From: CAZUSO01 sp964622775
GTDB lineage: Bacteria; Bacteroidota; Bacteroidia; Chitinophagales; Chitinophagaceae
NCBI GenBank assembly: GCA_964622775.1
Contig: CAZUSO010000022.1
Coordinates: forward strand, 1-45,539
Reading direction: 5' to 3'
DNA: 45,539 bases
Below the pieces are notes generated by a model. The model saw only the letters and a program-made list of their open reading frames with translations, was not told the origin of the DNA and did no database searches. Of the stretch, positions 33,739 through 41,535 are shown one piece after another. The position numbers were made by a program, and so were the translations under genes. Position 1 is the first letter of the stretch; each line of letters begins with the position of its first letter.

Positions 33739-36294
33739 ATGCATCATTACCTGCGTTTGTTTTTTTGGGCTGCCGGCCTTCTATCAGCCGGATGGCTGCC
33801 TGCGGCGGCTCAGATTCGCGTGTCCGGGCTTATCCTTGATGAGAATGGAAGTCCTGTTTCAGGGGCTAATGTCTTTGTCAAAGGGCCGGATGTGGATACG
33901 GGGGTACAAACTGACAGTGCGGGAAATTACACGATCACATTCTCTGGTAAAGCGGACAGCATTTTTTTTGTTATGATCGGCTATCAGCTTAATAGCGCTT
34001 CAATTGATACCAATGCCGTTCAAATCATCAATGCCGTCATGCATACTCAGACCAATTCCTTAGATGAAGTGGTCATTTCTTCCAAAAGGAAGCGCTACCG
34101 GAATAAAGACAATCCCGCTGTGGAATTAATCAGGCAGGTTATACGCCATAAGGATCAAAACAAACCGGAACATTACGATCGGCTGCAATATCAGCAGTAT
34201 GAAAAATTGCAAATCGGCACCAGCAATACACCTAAATATCTGCCCCGGCTGCCGATCATAAGGAAATATCGTTTTATTTTTGAAAATATTGACTCCCTCA
34301 GCGTTCCCGGAAAAGCCATCTCACCCTTATACCTGGAAGAAAATTTTTCCGATGTGTATTACCGCAAAAATCCCGAGAAAAAGAAGTCGTACCGTACAGC
34401 CGGCAAAAAGGTAACCTTTGACTCCCGCATTGTAGATGATGAGGCATTTAAAGTATTTCTCCGGCACCTTTACCAGGATGTGGATATTTACGAAAACAAT
34501 ATCTCCCTTATCACCAACACCTTTCTTAGCCCGATTGCAGACGGCGCACCGATATTCTACAAATATTTCATCAGCGACACATTGCTTTGGAATAATACGC
34601 CATTGATACAATTGGATTTCATTCCCCGCAATAAAAAAGATTTTTTATTCAATGGTACTTTATGGATAACCCTTGACGGCAATTTTGCGGTTCAGCATGC
34701 CGACCTGAATGTCAGCAATGATGTCAATCTCAATTGGGTGAGTGATTTGGGTGTTCAGCTGGAATTTGAACAGGGAGCAGATCGCCGTTTTCAATTGAGC
34801 AAAAATGTTACCGGTGCCTATTTCAGCATCCTGAATGGCAAGCGCGGCATATATGCCAGCCGAACGCTCGTTAATCACGATTTCAAAGTCAATCCCGTTA
34901 TTCCCGACAGCATCATGGACGGCGCCGCAGACGAGATAACACGGATAGACAGCGCCGCTACTTCAGACAAGGATTTCTGGATTAAAAACCGGCCGGTACC
35001 GCTGACAAAAACCGAAGCAGCCACTTACTACAACATGGACAGCCTGATTCACATGAAATCGTTCCGCACCCTGATGAGTATCGGCCATACGGTATTTTCG
35101 GGATATAAAAATTTTGAGCAGGTGGAGCTGGGGTCCATTTATTCTCTGTACAGCTTTAACGACCTGGAAGGCAGCCGGCTGCGCACAGGCGCCCGTACAA
35201 CCGATGCTTTCAGCAAAAGCTTTTACAGCGATGGCTACCTGGCTTACGGCATAAAAGACGGGCAGTGGAAATATCTCATTCGCGGTGCGTATATCTTCAA
35301 TCATACCGGCATGTATTCCTTCCCGATACATTATCTGCGCATCGGCTACCAGCACGATGTAATGATTCCCGGGCAGGAATTTCAGTATGCCAGCAACGAT
35401 AATTTCCTGCTTTCTTTCAAAAGAGGCAATAGCAACAGCTTTGTCTATTTCAACAGCTTTAAGGCAGATTATGTGTTGGAGTTTGCCAATATTATGAAAA
35501 TAGCCGGTCAGTTTTCCCACCAGGAACTGACTGCTGCCGGAGCGTTGAATTATGTGCGTCATGCCGATTCTAACCCTGATACCGCCCGGCATATTACAAT
35601 ATCGGACATCGGGCTGGAATGGGGCTGGAAGCCCTTTCAGAAATTTGTACAACGCCGGACTTACCGCACGGCAATGCCCAATAAATATCCGAATATCATC
35701 GTTAATTTTAATTTCGGCATCAAGGGATTGTGGGGCAGCGATTACAGCTATCAGAGCTTAAAGCTGCATCTGGAAAAGCGAAGCTATCTTTCCCAGTTGG
35801 GCTATGCAGATATAAGCATGAACGGGGGTTATGTTTTCGGCCAACTGCCCTACCCGCTACTCAGCGTGCCGCACGCCAACCAAACCTATATTTATCAATT
35901 GGACGCGTTTAACCTCATGAATTCGATGGAGTTTGTCAGCGATCATTATGCCGTGGTCAATATTGATTATCACATGATGGGTTTTCTGTTTAATAAAATC
36001 CCGTTAATAAAAAAGCTGAACCTGCGCGAAACGGCCAATTTCAAAATGATATACGGCGGACTACGCTCCGAAAATGACCCTGCGCTGCATCCGGAGCTTT
36101 TTGCCTTTCCGAAAAACGAGCACGGCAATCCCATAACCTACATCTTAAATCAGGGGCCATATATAGAAGTAAGCGCAGGCATTGAAAATCTTTTCAACCT
36201 GCTTAGAGTGGATGTGATCCGGCGCTTTTCCTACCTTGATCATCCCAATGTGACACCATGGGGTGTAAGGGCTATGATTACTTTTGATTTCTAA
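33739..36294 (+). CDS. CarboxypepD_reg-like / DUF5686 outer-membrane protein (second copy)
   Basis: This 851-aa protein has a signal peptide (residues 1-24, ending LPAAAQ), a carboxypeptidase-regulatory-like domain (about 25-105, IRVSGLILDENGSPVSGANV), and a long DUF5686 region with aromatic-rich amphipathic strands. The terminal strand VRAMITFDF ends in Phe, which suggests an outer-membrane barrel. The N-terminal post-plug segment RNKDNPAVELIRQVIRHKDQ is typical of this family. It shares domain order with the protein at 7262-9691 but differs widely in sequence, so the copies are old paralogues. A good promoter precedes it. It is the last core gene before the recombinase and cassette array. 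Confidence 0.85.
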   Translation: MHHYLRLFFWAAGLLSAGWLPAAAQIRVSGLILDENGSPVSGANVFVKGPDVDTGVQTDSAGNYTITFSGKADSIFFVMIGYQLNSASIDTNAVQIINAVMHTQTNSLDEVVISSKRKRYRNKDNPAVELIRQVIRHKDQNKPEHYDRLQYQQYEKLQIGTSNTPKYLPRLPIIRKYRFIFENIDSLSVPGKAISPLYLEENFSDVYYRKNPEKKKSYRTAGKKVTFDSRIVDDEAFKVFLRHLYQDVDIYENNISLITNTFLSPIADGAPIFYKYFISDTLLWNNTPLIQLDFIPRNKKDFLFNGTLWITLDGNFAVQHADLNVSNDVNLNWVSDLGVQLEFEQGADRRFQLSKNVTGAYFSILNGKRGIYASRTLVNHDFKVNPVIPDSIMDGAADEITRIDSAATSDKDFWIKNRPVPLTKTEAATYYNMDSLIHMKSFRTLMSIGHTVFSGYKNFEQVELGSIYSLYSFNDLEGSRLRTGARTTDAFSKSFYSDGYLAYGIKDGQWKYLIRGAYIFNHTGMYSFPIHYLRIGYQHDVMIPGQEFQYASNDNFLLSFKRGNSNSFVYFNSFKADYVLEFANIMKIAGQFSHQELTAAGALNYVRHADSNPDTARHITISDIGLEWGWKPFQKFVQRRTYRTAMPNKYPNIIVNFNFGIKGLWGSDYSYQSLKLHLEKRSYLSQLGYADISMNGGYVFGQLPYPLLSVPHANQTYIYQLDAFNLMNSMEFVSDHYAVVNIDYHMMGFLFNKIPLIKKLNLRETANFKMIYGGLRSENDPALHPELFAFPKNEHGNPITYILNQGPYIEVSAGIENLFNLLRVDVIRRFSYLDHPNVTPWGVRAMITFDF

Positions 36295-36465
36295 AATGAT
36301 TTTGACTGTCATTATCATACAATGCGATGATTTGGAATATCCCCGAAAATAAGAGTGTAAGGTTCAAGATCATTATGCAATTTCATTATTTTATACAGAG
36401 ACATGTTGGTTGGTGGTGGGACACCAAGGCAAAGGGAAGCCCGGATGTGAAGGATGAGCGGGGTA

Positions 36466-37539
36466 TTATTGCCAACGATCTAAAGGGCTTTTTACGGAAG
36501 CAATTTGTTGTTGACCGACATGAGAATAGATCATAGTGGTTTTAATGCTGTTATGTCCCAACAGTTTTTGAATAAGTGAAATATCCGTGCCATATTCCAG
36601 AAGGTGTGTGGCATAGCTGTGGCGAAGGCTGTGAATACCTACCGCTTTTCGGATACCGGCTTTGTTCATGGCATTTTTAAATACAGACTGTGCGCTGCGT
36701 ATAGCATATTGCTCACCAAACTGACCTCCAAAAAGAAAGTTTTTAGGGCGGTATTTCATATAGTATTTTCGCAAAAGCTCCAAAACGCTTTCCGGCAGAT
36801 TGACATAGCGGTCTTTTTTGCCCTTGGCTCCGGCAATAAGCACCTGCATTCTGTGGCTGTTGATATGTTCTATTTTCAGCCCGACGATTTCACTAACCCG
36901 AAGTCCCATACCGTAACAGAGTTTTAGGATAAGCAGGTGTTTCAGATTATCTGTAACATTAAACAATTTAGCCACTTCCTGAATACTCAGCAGCTTCGGG
37001 AGTAAAACCGGTTTTTTAGGTCTGGGGATATCAAAGAAAAACTTTTCCTGTTTCAGCACCTGTTCAAAATAAAACTTTAGAGCATTCAGCCGGCTGTGCA
37101 TCTGATTTTCAGACAACTTTAGTTCCTTTATGCAATAGAGGCAGTAACTTCTTAGCTGTTCAGGTGAAAGAGTAGCTATGGGGTGTGCTTTAAGCGTGTA
37201 AAGCAACTGTGCAAATTCTATACAATAAGTTTTGATTGTGTTGACACTATATGCCTTAAGAAAAAGCTGATCCCTGTATTGTGTAAAAGCCGGTTGATTG
37301 TTTGGATGTATTTTAAGCAAGATTTCCTTGCCGATACTTTTAGCCGGCAGACCAAAAAGTTGCCGACAGGCATCTCTGTCCAAAACGTACCAGCATTTTC
37401 GGGAATTGCTCCAATGCGCCTTTGTGAACATACGGAGATGTTGTATCAGTTTGGTATCATAATTAAATGTAACCCAAATAACTTCTTTGTTACGGTGTGT
37501 TCCCGGCGTAAATTGATATGATTCCGAATTAAAAGACAT
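36466..37539 (-). CDS. integron-integrase-like tyrosine recombinase (Xer type)
   Basis: This 357-aa site-specific recombinase has an N-terminal extra module (about 1-75, HRNKEVIWVTF and WSNSRKCWYVLD) seen in many Bacteroidota integrases. A SAM-like core-binding domain (about 80-165) and a catalytic domain follow, with all active residues: Arg214 in GLRVSEIVGL, Lys in GAKGKKDR (about 241), His303 and Arg306 in HSLRHSYATH, His329 in LLGHNSIKT, and Tyr338 in TMIYSHV. The tail VKSPLDRWQ resembles the RSPLD tail of IntI, but the IntI-specific insertion between LPES and the RHS box is absent. The gene points away from the cassette array, as intI does. Its start is 231 bases from the attI-like point. 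Confidence 0.88.
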   Translation of the reverse strand: MSFNSESYQFTPGTHRNKEVIWVTFNYDTKLIQHLRMFTKAHWSNSRKCWYVLDRDACRQLFGLPAKSIGKEILLKIHPNNQPAFTQYRDQLFLKAYSVNTIKTYCIEFAQLLYTLKAHPIATLSPEQLRSYCLYCIKELKLSENQMHSRLNALKFYFEQVLKQEKFFFDIPRPKKPVLLPKLLSIQEVAKLFNVTDNLKHLLILKLCYGMGLRVSEIVGLKIEHINSHRMQVLIAGAKGKKDRYVNLPESVLELLRKYYMKYRPKNFLFGGQFGEQYAIRSAQSVFKNAMNKAGIRKAVGIHSLRHSYATHLLEYGTDISLIQKLLGHNSIKTTMIYSHVGQQQIASVKSPLDRWQ

Positions 37540-37736
37540 GATGATAAGAAATTTGGGTTAGGGAAAAAAGTAAGGCTTCAACTTGCGCATTTTAAATAAT
37601 TTCTAAAGTGCGAATGTACATAAAAAAGCATTAAAATATCCAAATTACGCCACATTATAATTGTTAACACTTCACTATATATTATAAGTAGTTGACAATT
37701 AGATTAATTAGATGTTTTAAAAATATATCAACCCAA

Positions 37737-37766
37737 TTGCATTTTATAAAAAATTGCGTATATTTA
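37737..37766 (+). promoter_or_regulatory. putative cassette promoter (Pc-like)
   Basis: TTG (37737-37739), a 19-base spacer and TATATTTA (37759-37766) fit the Bacteroidota promoter pattern except for the last base. It reads into the array, and the -7 box ends four bases before the recombination point, so any cassette inserted there would be transcribed from it. Confidence 0.55.
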
Positions 37767-37769
37767 TGA

Positions 37770-37778
37770 GTTATAGGC
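37770..37778 (+). other. attI-like recombination point
   Basis: GTTATAGGC begins the first cassette. Its exact reverse complement GCCTATAAC opens the site at that cassette's 3' end (39664-39672). Unlike sites B-D, no palindromic arm precedes it, which is what distinguishes attI from attC. It lies between the divergent recombinase gene and the first cassette gene. Confidence 0.7.
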
Positions 37779-37812
37779 AATTTTACAGGCAACCCTTACT
37801 AACGACAAGTGA

Positions 37813-38577
37813 ATGAAATTTGACAAACATTTTCCGACTGAACAACTTAAACCCTACATCAAATATTTTGTAGTGTCAGAGAATGCTATGGAAAATGAAT
37901 ATAAAGTTTTTCCTTCATCTGGACTGGTTATTGGGTTTCAATACAAAGGACAACTTGCTACCATAAAAGAAAATACAGTTAGCAAACTAACTTCGGCAGG
38001 AATAACAGGAATTACTGACGGCTACAAAGTGTTCAAAAATTCGGCAGACATCGGAACTATATTAGTTTACTTTACTGAAATTGGCTTCACTCATTTTGCT
38101 TCACATCCTGCAAATGAATTGTTCAATTTAAGCCTTTCACTTGATGACATTTTTGACAAAATCAGCATAGTAGAAGTTGAAGAAAAATTAGCAATTGCCA
38201 ACACAGACAAACTTCGGGTAAAAATCGTTGAGCAATTTTTAGTGTCCCAACTCAAAGACATTCAGACAGACAAATTAATAGTTGAAGCGGTTAAACTCAT
38301 TTACCAAAGTAATGGAACTATCCGCATAAAAGAATTAAACGAAAAGCTATTCATCAGTCAAAGCCCATTTGAAAAACGGTTTAGAAAAGTGGTTGGAACA
38401 ACTGCCAAAAAATTTGCTTCCATTGTTCGCTTCAACGCAGTTCTTGACAATCTGAACGAAACCAAAACGCTGACAGAAATCTGTTACGAAAACAATTTCT
38501 TTGACCAAGCCCATTTTATCAAAGACTTCAAACAATTTACGGGCGACACTCCTGAACACTTCAAACGCTTCTTGTAG
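37813..38577 (+). CDS. AraC-family transcriptional regulator
   Basis: This 254-aa protein has an N-terminal sensing domain of the DUF6597 type (about 1-115, FPTEQLKPYIKYFVVSEN) and a C-terminal AraC helix-turn-helix pair (about 165-254). The first helix-turn-helix contains IRIKELNEKLFISQSPFEKR and the second ICYENNFFDQAHFIKDFKQF followed by TGDTPEHFKR, the usual G..P..FR signature. It probably controls a small gene set in response to an unknown ligand, perhaps the two genes behind it. The ATG lies 42 bases inside cassette R1 and 47 bases after the Pc-like box. It is more AT-rich than the central chromosome. Confidence 0.88.
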   Translation: MKFDKHFPTEQLKPYIKYFVVSENAMENEYKVFPSSGLVIGFQYKGQLATIKENTVSKLTSAGITGITDGYKVFKNSADIGTILVYFTEIGFTHFASHPANELFNLSLSLDDIFDKISIVEVEEKLAIANTDKLRVKIVEQFLVSQLKDIQTDKLIVEAVKLIYQSNGTIRIKELNEKLFISQSPFEKRFRKVVGTTAKKFASIVRFNAVLDNLNETKTLTEICYENNFFDQAHFIKDFKQFTGDTPEHFKRFL

Positions 38578-38649
38578 AAAAACGATTTTTTACAATTACA
38601 ACTTTTTTTGCCATCGCATCTTTGCATCGTAATCATAATCCAAAGACAA

Positions 38650-39144
38650 ATGGTGAAATCAATTCTAAAATTAACAATCATACTATCAAGTGTGAGCATT
38701 ATGGTTGCGTGTAAATCAACAAATCGTTTAACAATTAAAAACCAAGAAAAAATGTTTACAGTAGAACAAATCAAAACAGCTCACAGCAAGGTAAAATCTG
38801 GTGCAGATTTTCCTGCTTACATTCAGGACATCAAAAAGTTAGGAGTGACTTATTACGAAACTTTTGTAACGGATGGACACACCGATTATTATGGAGAAAA
38901 TAAATACAAGACCACTTCCCCTGCAAGGTATGAACCTGTGGCTATTGCTCATACTGTTAATGCAGAACAGTTCAAAAAAGATTTGAAGGAACATCAGCAA
39001 GGCAAAACAGACTATCCGACTTTCATTAGAATGTGTGCAACATTTGGTATCGAAAAATGGAATGTTTGTATGGGCAAAATGACCTGCACTTACTACGACA
39101 AAGCAGGATATGAAATTTTGGTTGAAGAAATTCCGCAAAACTAA
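38650..39144 (+). CDS. DUF1398 (YbcV-like) protein, possibly with lipoprotein signal
   Basis: The 165-residue frame from ATG 38650 begins MVKSILKLTIILSSVSIMVAC, which looks like a lipoprotein signal with a Cys at residue 21. The conserved domain, however, starts at MFTVEQIKTAHSKVKSGADF (ATG 38752), the usual N-terminus of DUF1398 proteins, so that start may be the true one. The domain continues with GVTYYETFVTDGHTDYYG and ends near TCTYYDKAGYEILVEEIP. Function of the family is unknown. It lies 72 bases after the AraC gene and 4 bases before the cupin gene, within cassette R1. Confidence 0.8.
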   Translation: MVKSILKLTIILSSVSIMVACKSTNRLTIKNQEKMFTVEQIKTAHSKVKSGADFPAYIQDIKKLGVTYYETFVTDGHTDYYGENKYKTTSPARYEPVAIAHTVNAEQFKKDLKEHQQGKTDYPTFIRMCATFGIEKWNVCMGKMTCTYYDKAGYEILVEEIPQN

Positions 39145-39148
39145 AATT

Positions 39149-39658
39149 ATGAAAGATTTACTTTTAAAAGAATGGAACGATGACGCTGTCATCGTTCCAT
39201 CATATAAAAATGAACAATTTCAAAGCCACGGAAATAAACTAAAAGTAATTGTTCCGACCACAATAACCAACAATGAATTTGGCTTATATGAAATTGAAAT
39301 GGAAGCCAATGCAAGAGGTCCGAAATTGCATTACCATAAACAAATGGACGAAACATTTATAATTCGTGAAGGGATTTTGACAGTTCTTACAGCCAAAGGT
39401 GAAGTAGAAGCAGAAGCAGGAACTGTAATTCACATTCCAAGGCTTTCAGTCCACGGTTATAACAATAACTCGAACGGCATTGTGAAAATGACAATGGTGT
39501 TCAACCCTGGACTTGGTAGAGAAGATTTCTTTAGAAAAATGTATCAGATGCTTGACGAAAATCAGAATGATTTGTCAGCTTTTCAAAAATTGTATCTCGA
39601 AAATGACAGCTATTCACTTGACGAAAAGAATATGATACCAATGCGTGACGAAAAATAA
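39149..39658 (+). CDS. cupin-domain protein
   Basis: This 169-aa single-domain protein starts at ATG 39149, 4 bases after the previous stop. The cupin motif 1 is GPKLHYHKQMDETFIIREG (two His and a Glu), and motif 2 is AGTVIHIPRLSVHGYNNN. It probably binds a divalent metal and may act as a small-molecule isomerase, dioxygenase or sensor; the substrate is unknown. It is the third gene of cassette R1, and its stop lies 5 bases before the R'' box of site C, so the gene abuts the site exactly as cassette genes do. Confidence 0.85.
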   Translation: MKDLLLKEWNDDAVIVPSYKNEQFQSHGNKLKVIVPTTITNNEFGLYEIEMEANARGPKLHYHKQMDETFIIREGILTVLTAKGEVEAEAGTVIHIPRLSVHGYNNNSNGIVKMTMVFNPGLGREDFFRKMYQMLDENQNDLSAFQKLYLENDSYSLDEKNMIPMRDEK

Positions 39659-39663
39659 AAACT

Positions 39664-39799
39664 GCCTATAACAGCGGTTTGGCGTAATGGGGGCGGACGT
39701 TCTTCGTATGAAAATTTGTGCTAAATTTGAACTGTGTGCTTCGTATCAAGTGTTGTGCTGAAAAGCCCCCACTACGCCAAGCCGCGAACCGTTACAGGC
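39664..39799 (+). repeat. attC-like recombination site C (136 bp)
   Basis: R''-like GCCTATAAC is at 39664-39672 and R'-like GTTACAGGC at 39791-39799. The inner stem pairs CGGTTTGGCGTA with TACGCCAAGCCG, then GGGGGC with GCCCCC. The right side between the R' box and the stem has about four more bases than the left, an asymmetry comparable to extrahelical bases of attC sites. The centre carries four boxes at 39699 (GTTC), 39718, 39736 and 39755 (GTGC), spaced 19-18-19. Confidence 0.85.
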
Positions 39800-39960
39800 A
39801 AGCGTAGGGCGACCGTGCTACTATCAACAGACACGACAAAAACTGAACTTCTGCCAATCACAAGAGCAATATTTCTTATTGGCGACACTCAAGCCCAAAA
39901 AGGTTTTAAAATTTTCCCCACCGCATTTTTAAAAAATAATTTTAGCCGACACACATTGGC

Positions 39961-40011
39961 ACATTTGCAAACCGCACCAAGCCCACCCGCCACCCAAAGT
40001 TTGCAAAAGAG
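39961..40011 (+). repeat. A/C-loop hairpin motif, copy 2
   Basis: Arms TTTGCAAAC (39964-39972) and GTTTGCAAA (39999-40007) surround a 26-base loop without G except two. Flanks ACA before and AGAGC after match copy 3. An AT-rich block (TTTTTAAAAAATAATTTTA) precedes it; its near-complement follows copy 3. It lies between site C and the R-M promoter. Confidence 0.6.
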
Positions 40012-40061
40012 CCAATTTCCCCAACGCTTTGTTGAACTCACAGAATGTTGAAAACTTTTAA

Positions 40062-40116
40062 GGACATAAATTGTCCCTAAATAGGAAATATTACTATCTT
40101 TGGACAAACATTGTCC
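40062..40116 (+). promoter_or_regulatory. R-M operon promoter with two controller-protein operators
   Basis: Two perfect palindromes of identical design, GGACATAAATTGTCC (40062-40076) and GGACAAACATTGTCC (40102-40116), lie 40 bases apart centre to centre. Between and over them lies a full promoter: TTG (40071-40073), 21-base spacer, TATCTTTG (40095-40102). The upstream operator covers the -33 box and the downstream one the transcription start, 7 bases before the controller ATG. This arrangement fits autoregulation by the helix-turn-helix protein. Confidence 0.85.
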
Positions 40117-40123
40117 TTGACAA

Positions 40124-40438
40124 ATGAGTAAGTATAAAATGGTGGCTTTTGGCGAACAGGTGCGATTGCTTCGGGAAGAAGCAAAACTTTCTTTGCGTGA
40201 AGTGGCAGAGCAAATTGGTATTGACACTTCATTGCTTGGTAAAATTGAACGGAACGACAGACAACCAACCAAAGAGCAAATTAAGTTGGTAGCAAAATTT
40301 TTCAATCTTGACGAAAAAGAATTGATGAAAGAATTTTTAAGCGACCAAATCGCTTACAAAATCTTAGAAGAAGAAGCCGACATTGATACGCTAAAAGTTG
40401 CTGAAAAGAAAATACAATATTTAAAAACGAAGAAATGA
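40124..40438 (+). CDS. XRE-family controller protein of the R-M system
   Basis: This 104-aa DNA-binding protein has a Cro/C1-type helix-turn-helix (about residues 8-63: FGEQVRLLREEAKLSLREVA, IGIDTSLLGKIERNDRQPT) and a helical C-terminal tail (about 70-104) that may mediate dimerisation. Its position as first gene of the operon, its size and the two palindromic operators over its own promoter fit a controller (C) protein, which delays restriction until methylation is established. The stop overlaps the start of the nuclease gene by 4 bases (ATGA), so both are translated from one message. Confidence 0.87.
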   Translation: MSKYKMVAFGEQVRLLREEAKLSLREVAEQIGIDTSLLGKIERNDRQPTKEQIKLVAKFFNLDEKELMKEFLSDQIAYKILEEEADIDTLKVAEKKIQYLKTKK

Positions 40439-41535
40439 GTTACTACGAAAGAATAAGAGAATTGACAAAAAATGTTCCTGTAAGTCTTGTGGACTTTTCG
40501 TTACCACGAGATTTGGCGAGAACACCGACACAAGCATCGTCAAATTTCATCACAAATAAAGAGCAAGGCGATTGGGCTGAAAATCTTGTTACGAGAGCAA
40601 TTAACGAAACTTCTAAAAACTTTGTTGCTGTAAAATACGGCAAGTCTGACGATTTGATTGCAGGCGATGAGGGCTTTGATAATTTTTACCAAGAATTTCA
40701 AAACGAATTAGACACAATCGGCAAAAGACCCGATTTGTTGATTTTCAAAAAATCTGACTTTGATGCAAAATTAGGTTACGACATTAGCCAAGTTCCGCAT
40801 CACACAATTTTCGATTATGTTAAGAAAGCCGTTGCGGGAATTGAGGTTCGTTCAAGTGCATTTTTGATTGACCGCTATGAAGCAGCAATGCAAATACGAA
40901 CAGTAAAGTTTTCTCAAATTGCGTTACAAACAAGAGATAAAATTCTTGCTGAATATTCGGACTTATTGGAACAGCCAAACCGAAGTAAATACATTCCTGT
41001 TTTAAAATCTATCACGGCAGAGACTTTAAGCGTTACCGATTTTAAAGTGCCGGGTTGGAGTTCTTCTGAAAGATTAGTTGAACTCAACAATCTTTTTAAA
41101 GAGTTAAAAAGGTCAATAAAAGAAATTCAGAAAAGAGATTTCCTTTCCATTACGCCAAAAGTTGAGGACATCAAAGTAGTTTACAAATGGATTGAAACGT
41201 TTAATGTTCCGCATTTTTATTTTCAGGTTTTCTTCGACAAGGTTTACGGAATTTCCTTTGAACAAATTTTACAAATCATTTCTGACCCAGACAAAGAGGG
41301 CGTTGTGTTTTCGGTAGAGACCGACACAAAAAACCAAAACAAGACTACCATTAAAATCAATTCTAAAAGCGGAGTTCAGATTGCTTATAAAGTTGATGAA
41401 CCACAACACGAAAGTGTTCGTAAAGAAATGAGCAGGGGGAGGCTTTTGTTTTATGTAACATTCAAAGGTGGAACTGCATACTTGGACGTAAATAATTTGA
41501 GAGAAATTTTAGGAATTAATCAAAACGAATTTTAA
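40435..41535 (+). CDS. type II restriction endonuclease (possibly AccI-like)
   Basis: This 366-aa protein without membrane segments is encoded between the controller and the methyltransferase, overlapping the controller by 4 bases and the methyltransferase by 1. This position indicates the restriction enzyme. A plausible PD-(D/E)XK core includes GDWAENLVTRAINE, RPDLLIFKKSDFD (about residues 98-110) and the later GIEVRSSAFLIDRYE (about 134-148), giving Asp and E.R/K-type metal ligands. Length and the N-terminal pattern remind me of the AccI family (recognition GTMKAC), but this is from memory and the specificity is unproven. Confidence 0.72.
   Translation: MSYYERIRELTKNVPVSLVDFSLPRDLARTPTQASSNFITNKEQGDWAENLVTRAINETSKNFVAVKYGKSDDLIAGDEGFDNFYQEFQNELDTIGKRPDLLIFKKSDFDAKLGYDISQVPHHTIFDYVKKAVAGIEVRSSAFLIDRYEAAMQIRTVKFSQIALQTRDKILAEYSDLLEQPNRSKYIPVLKSITAETLSVTDFKVPGWSSSERLVELNNLFKELKRSIKEIQKRDFLSITPKVEDIKVVYKWIETFNVPHFYFQVFFDKVYGISFEQILQIISDPDKEGVVFSVETDTKNQNKTTIKINSKSGVQIAYKVDEPQHESVRKEMSRGRLLFYVTFKGGTAYLDVNNLREILGINQNEF

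Larger units (their letters stand above)
37771..39791 (+). mobile_element. gene cassette R1 (AraC regulator, DUF1398, cupin)
   Basis: This 2021-bp segment runs from TTATAGGC to the crossover G in site C. Its two ends are complementary beyond the nonamer: GTTATAGGCAATTTT at the start and the complement GTTATAGGCAGTTTT at the R'' side, 14 of 15 bases. It carries three plus-strand genes with short gaps, more than the usual single gene of a cassette. Confidence 0.8.

Noticed and set aside
36466..37539. Calling the recombinase a canonical IntI
   Set aside because: The IntI-specific insertion between the LPES region and the RHS box is missing and an extra N-terminal module is present.
39699..39758. 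Periodic repeats that could suggest a CRISPR array
   Set aside because: Units are 18-19 bases, degenerate and contiguous, with no spacers and no cas genes. They recur identically phased inside the 136-bp sites.
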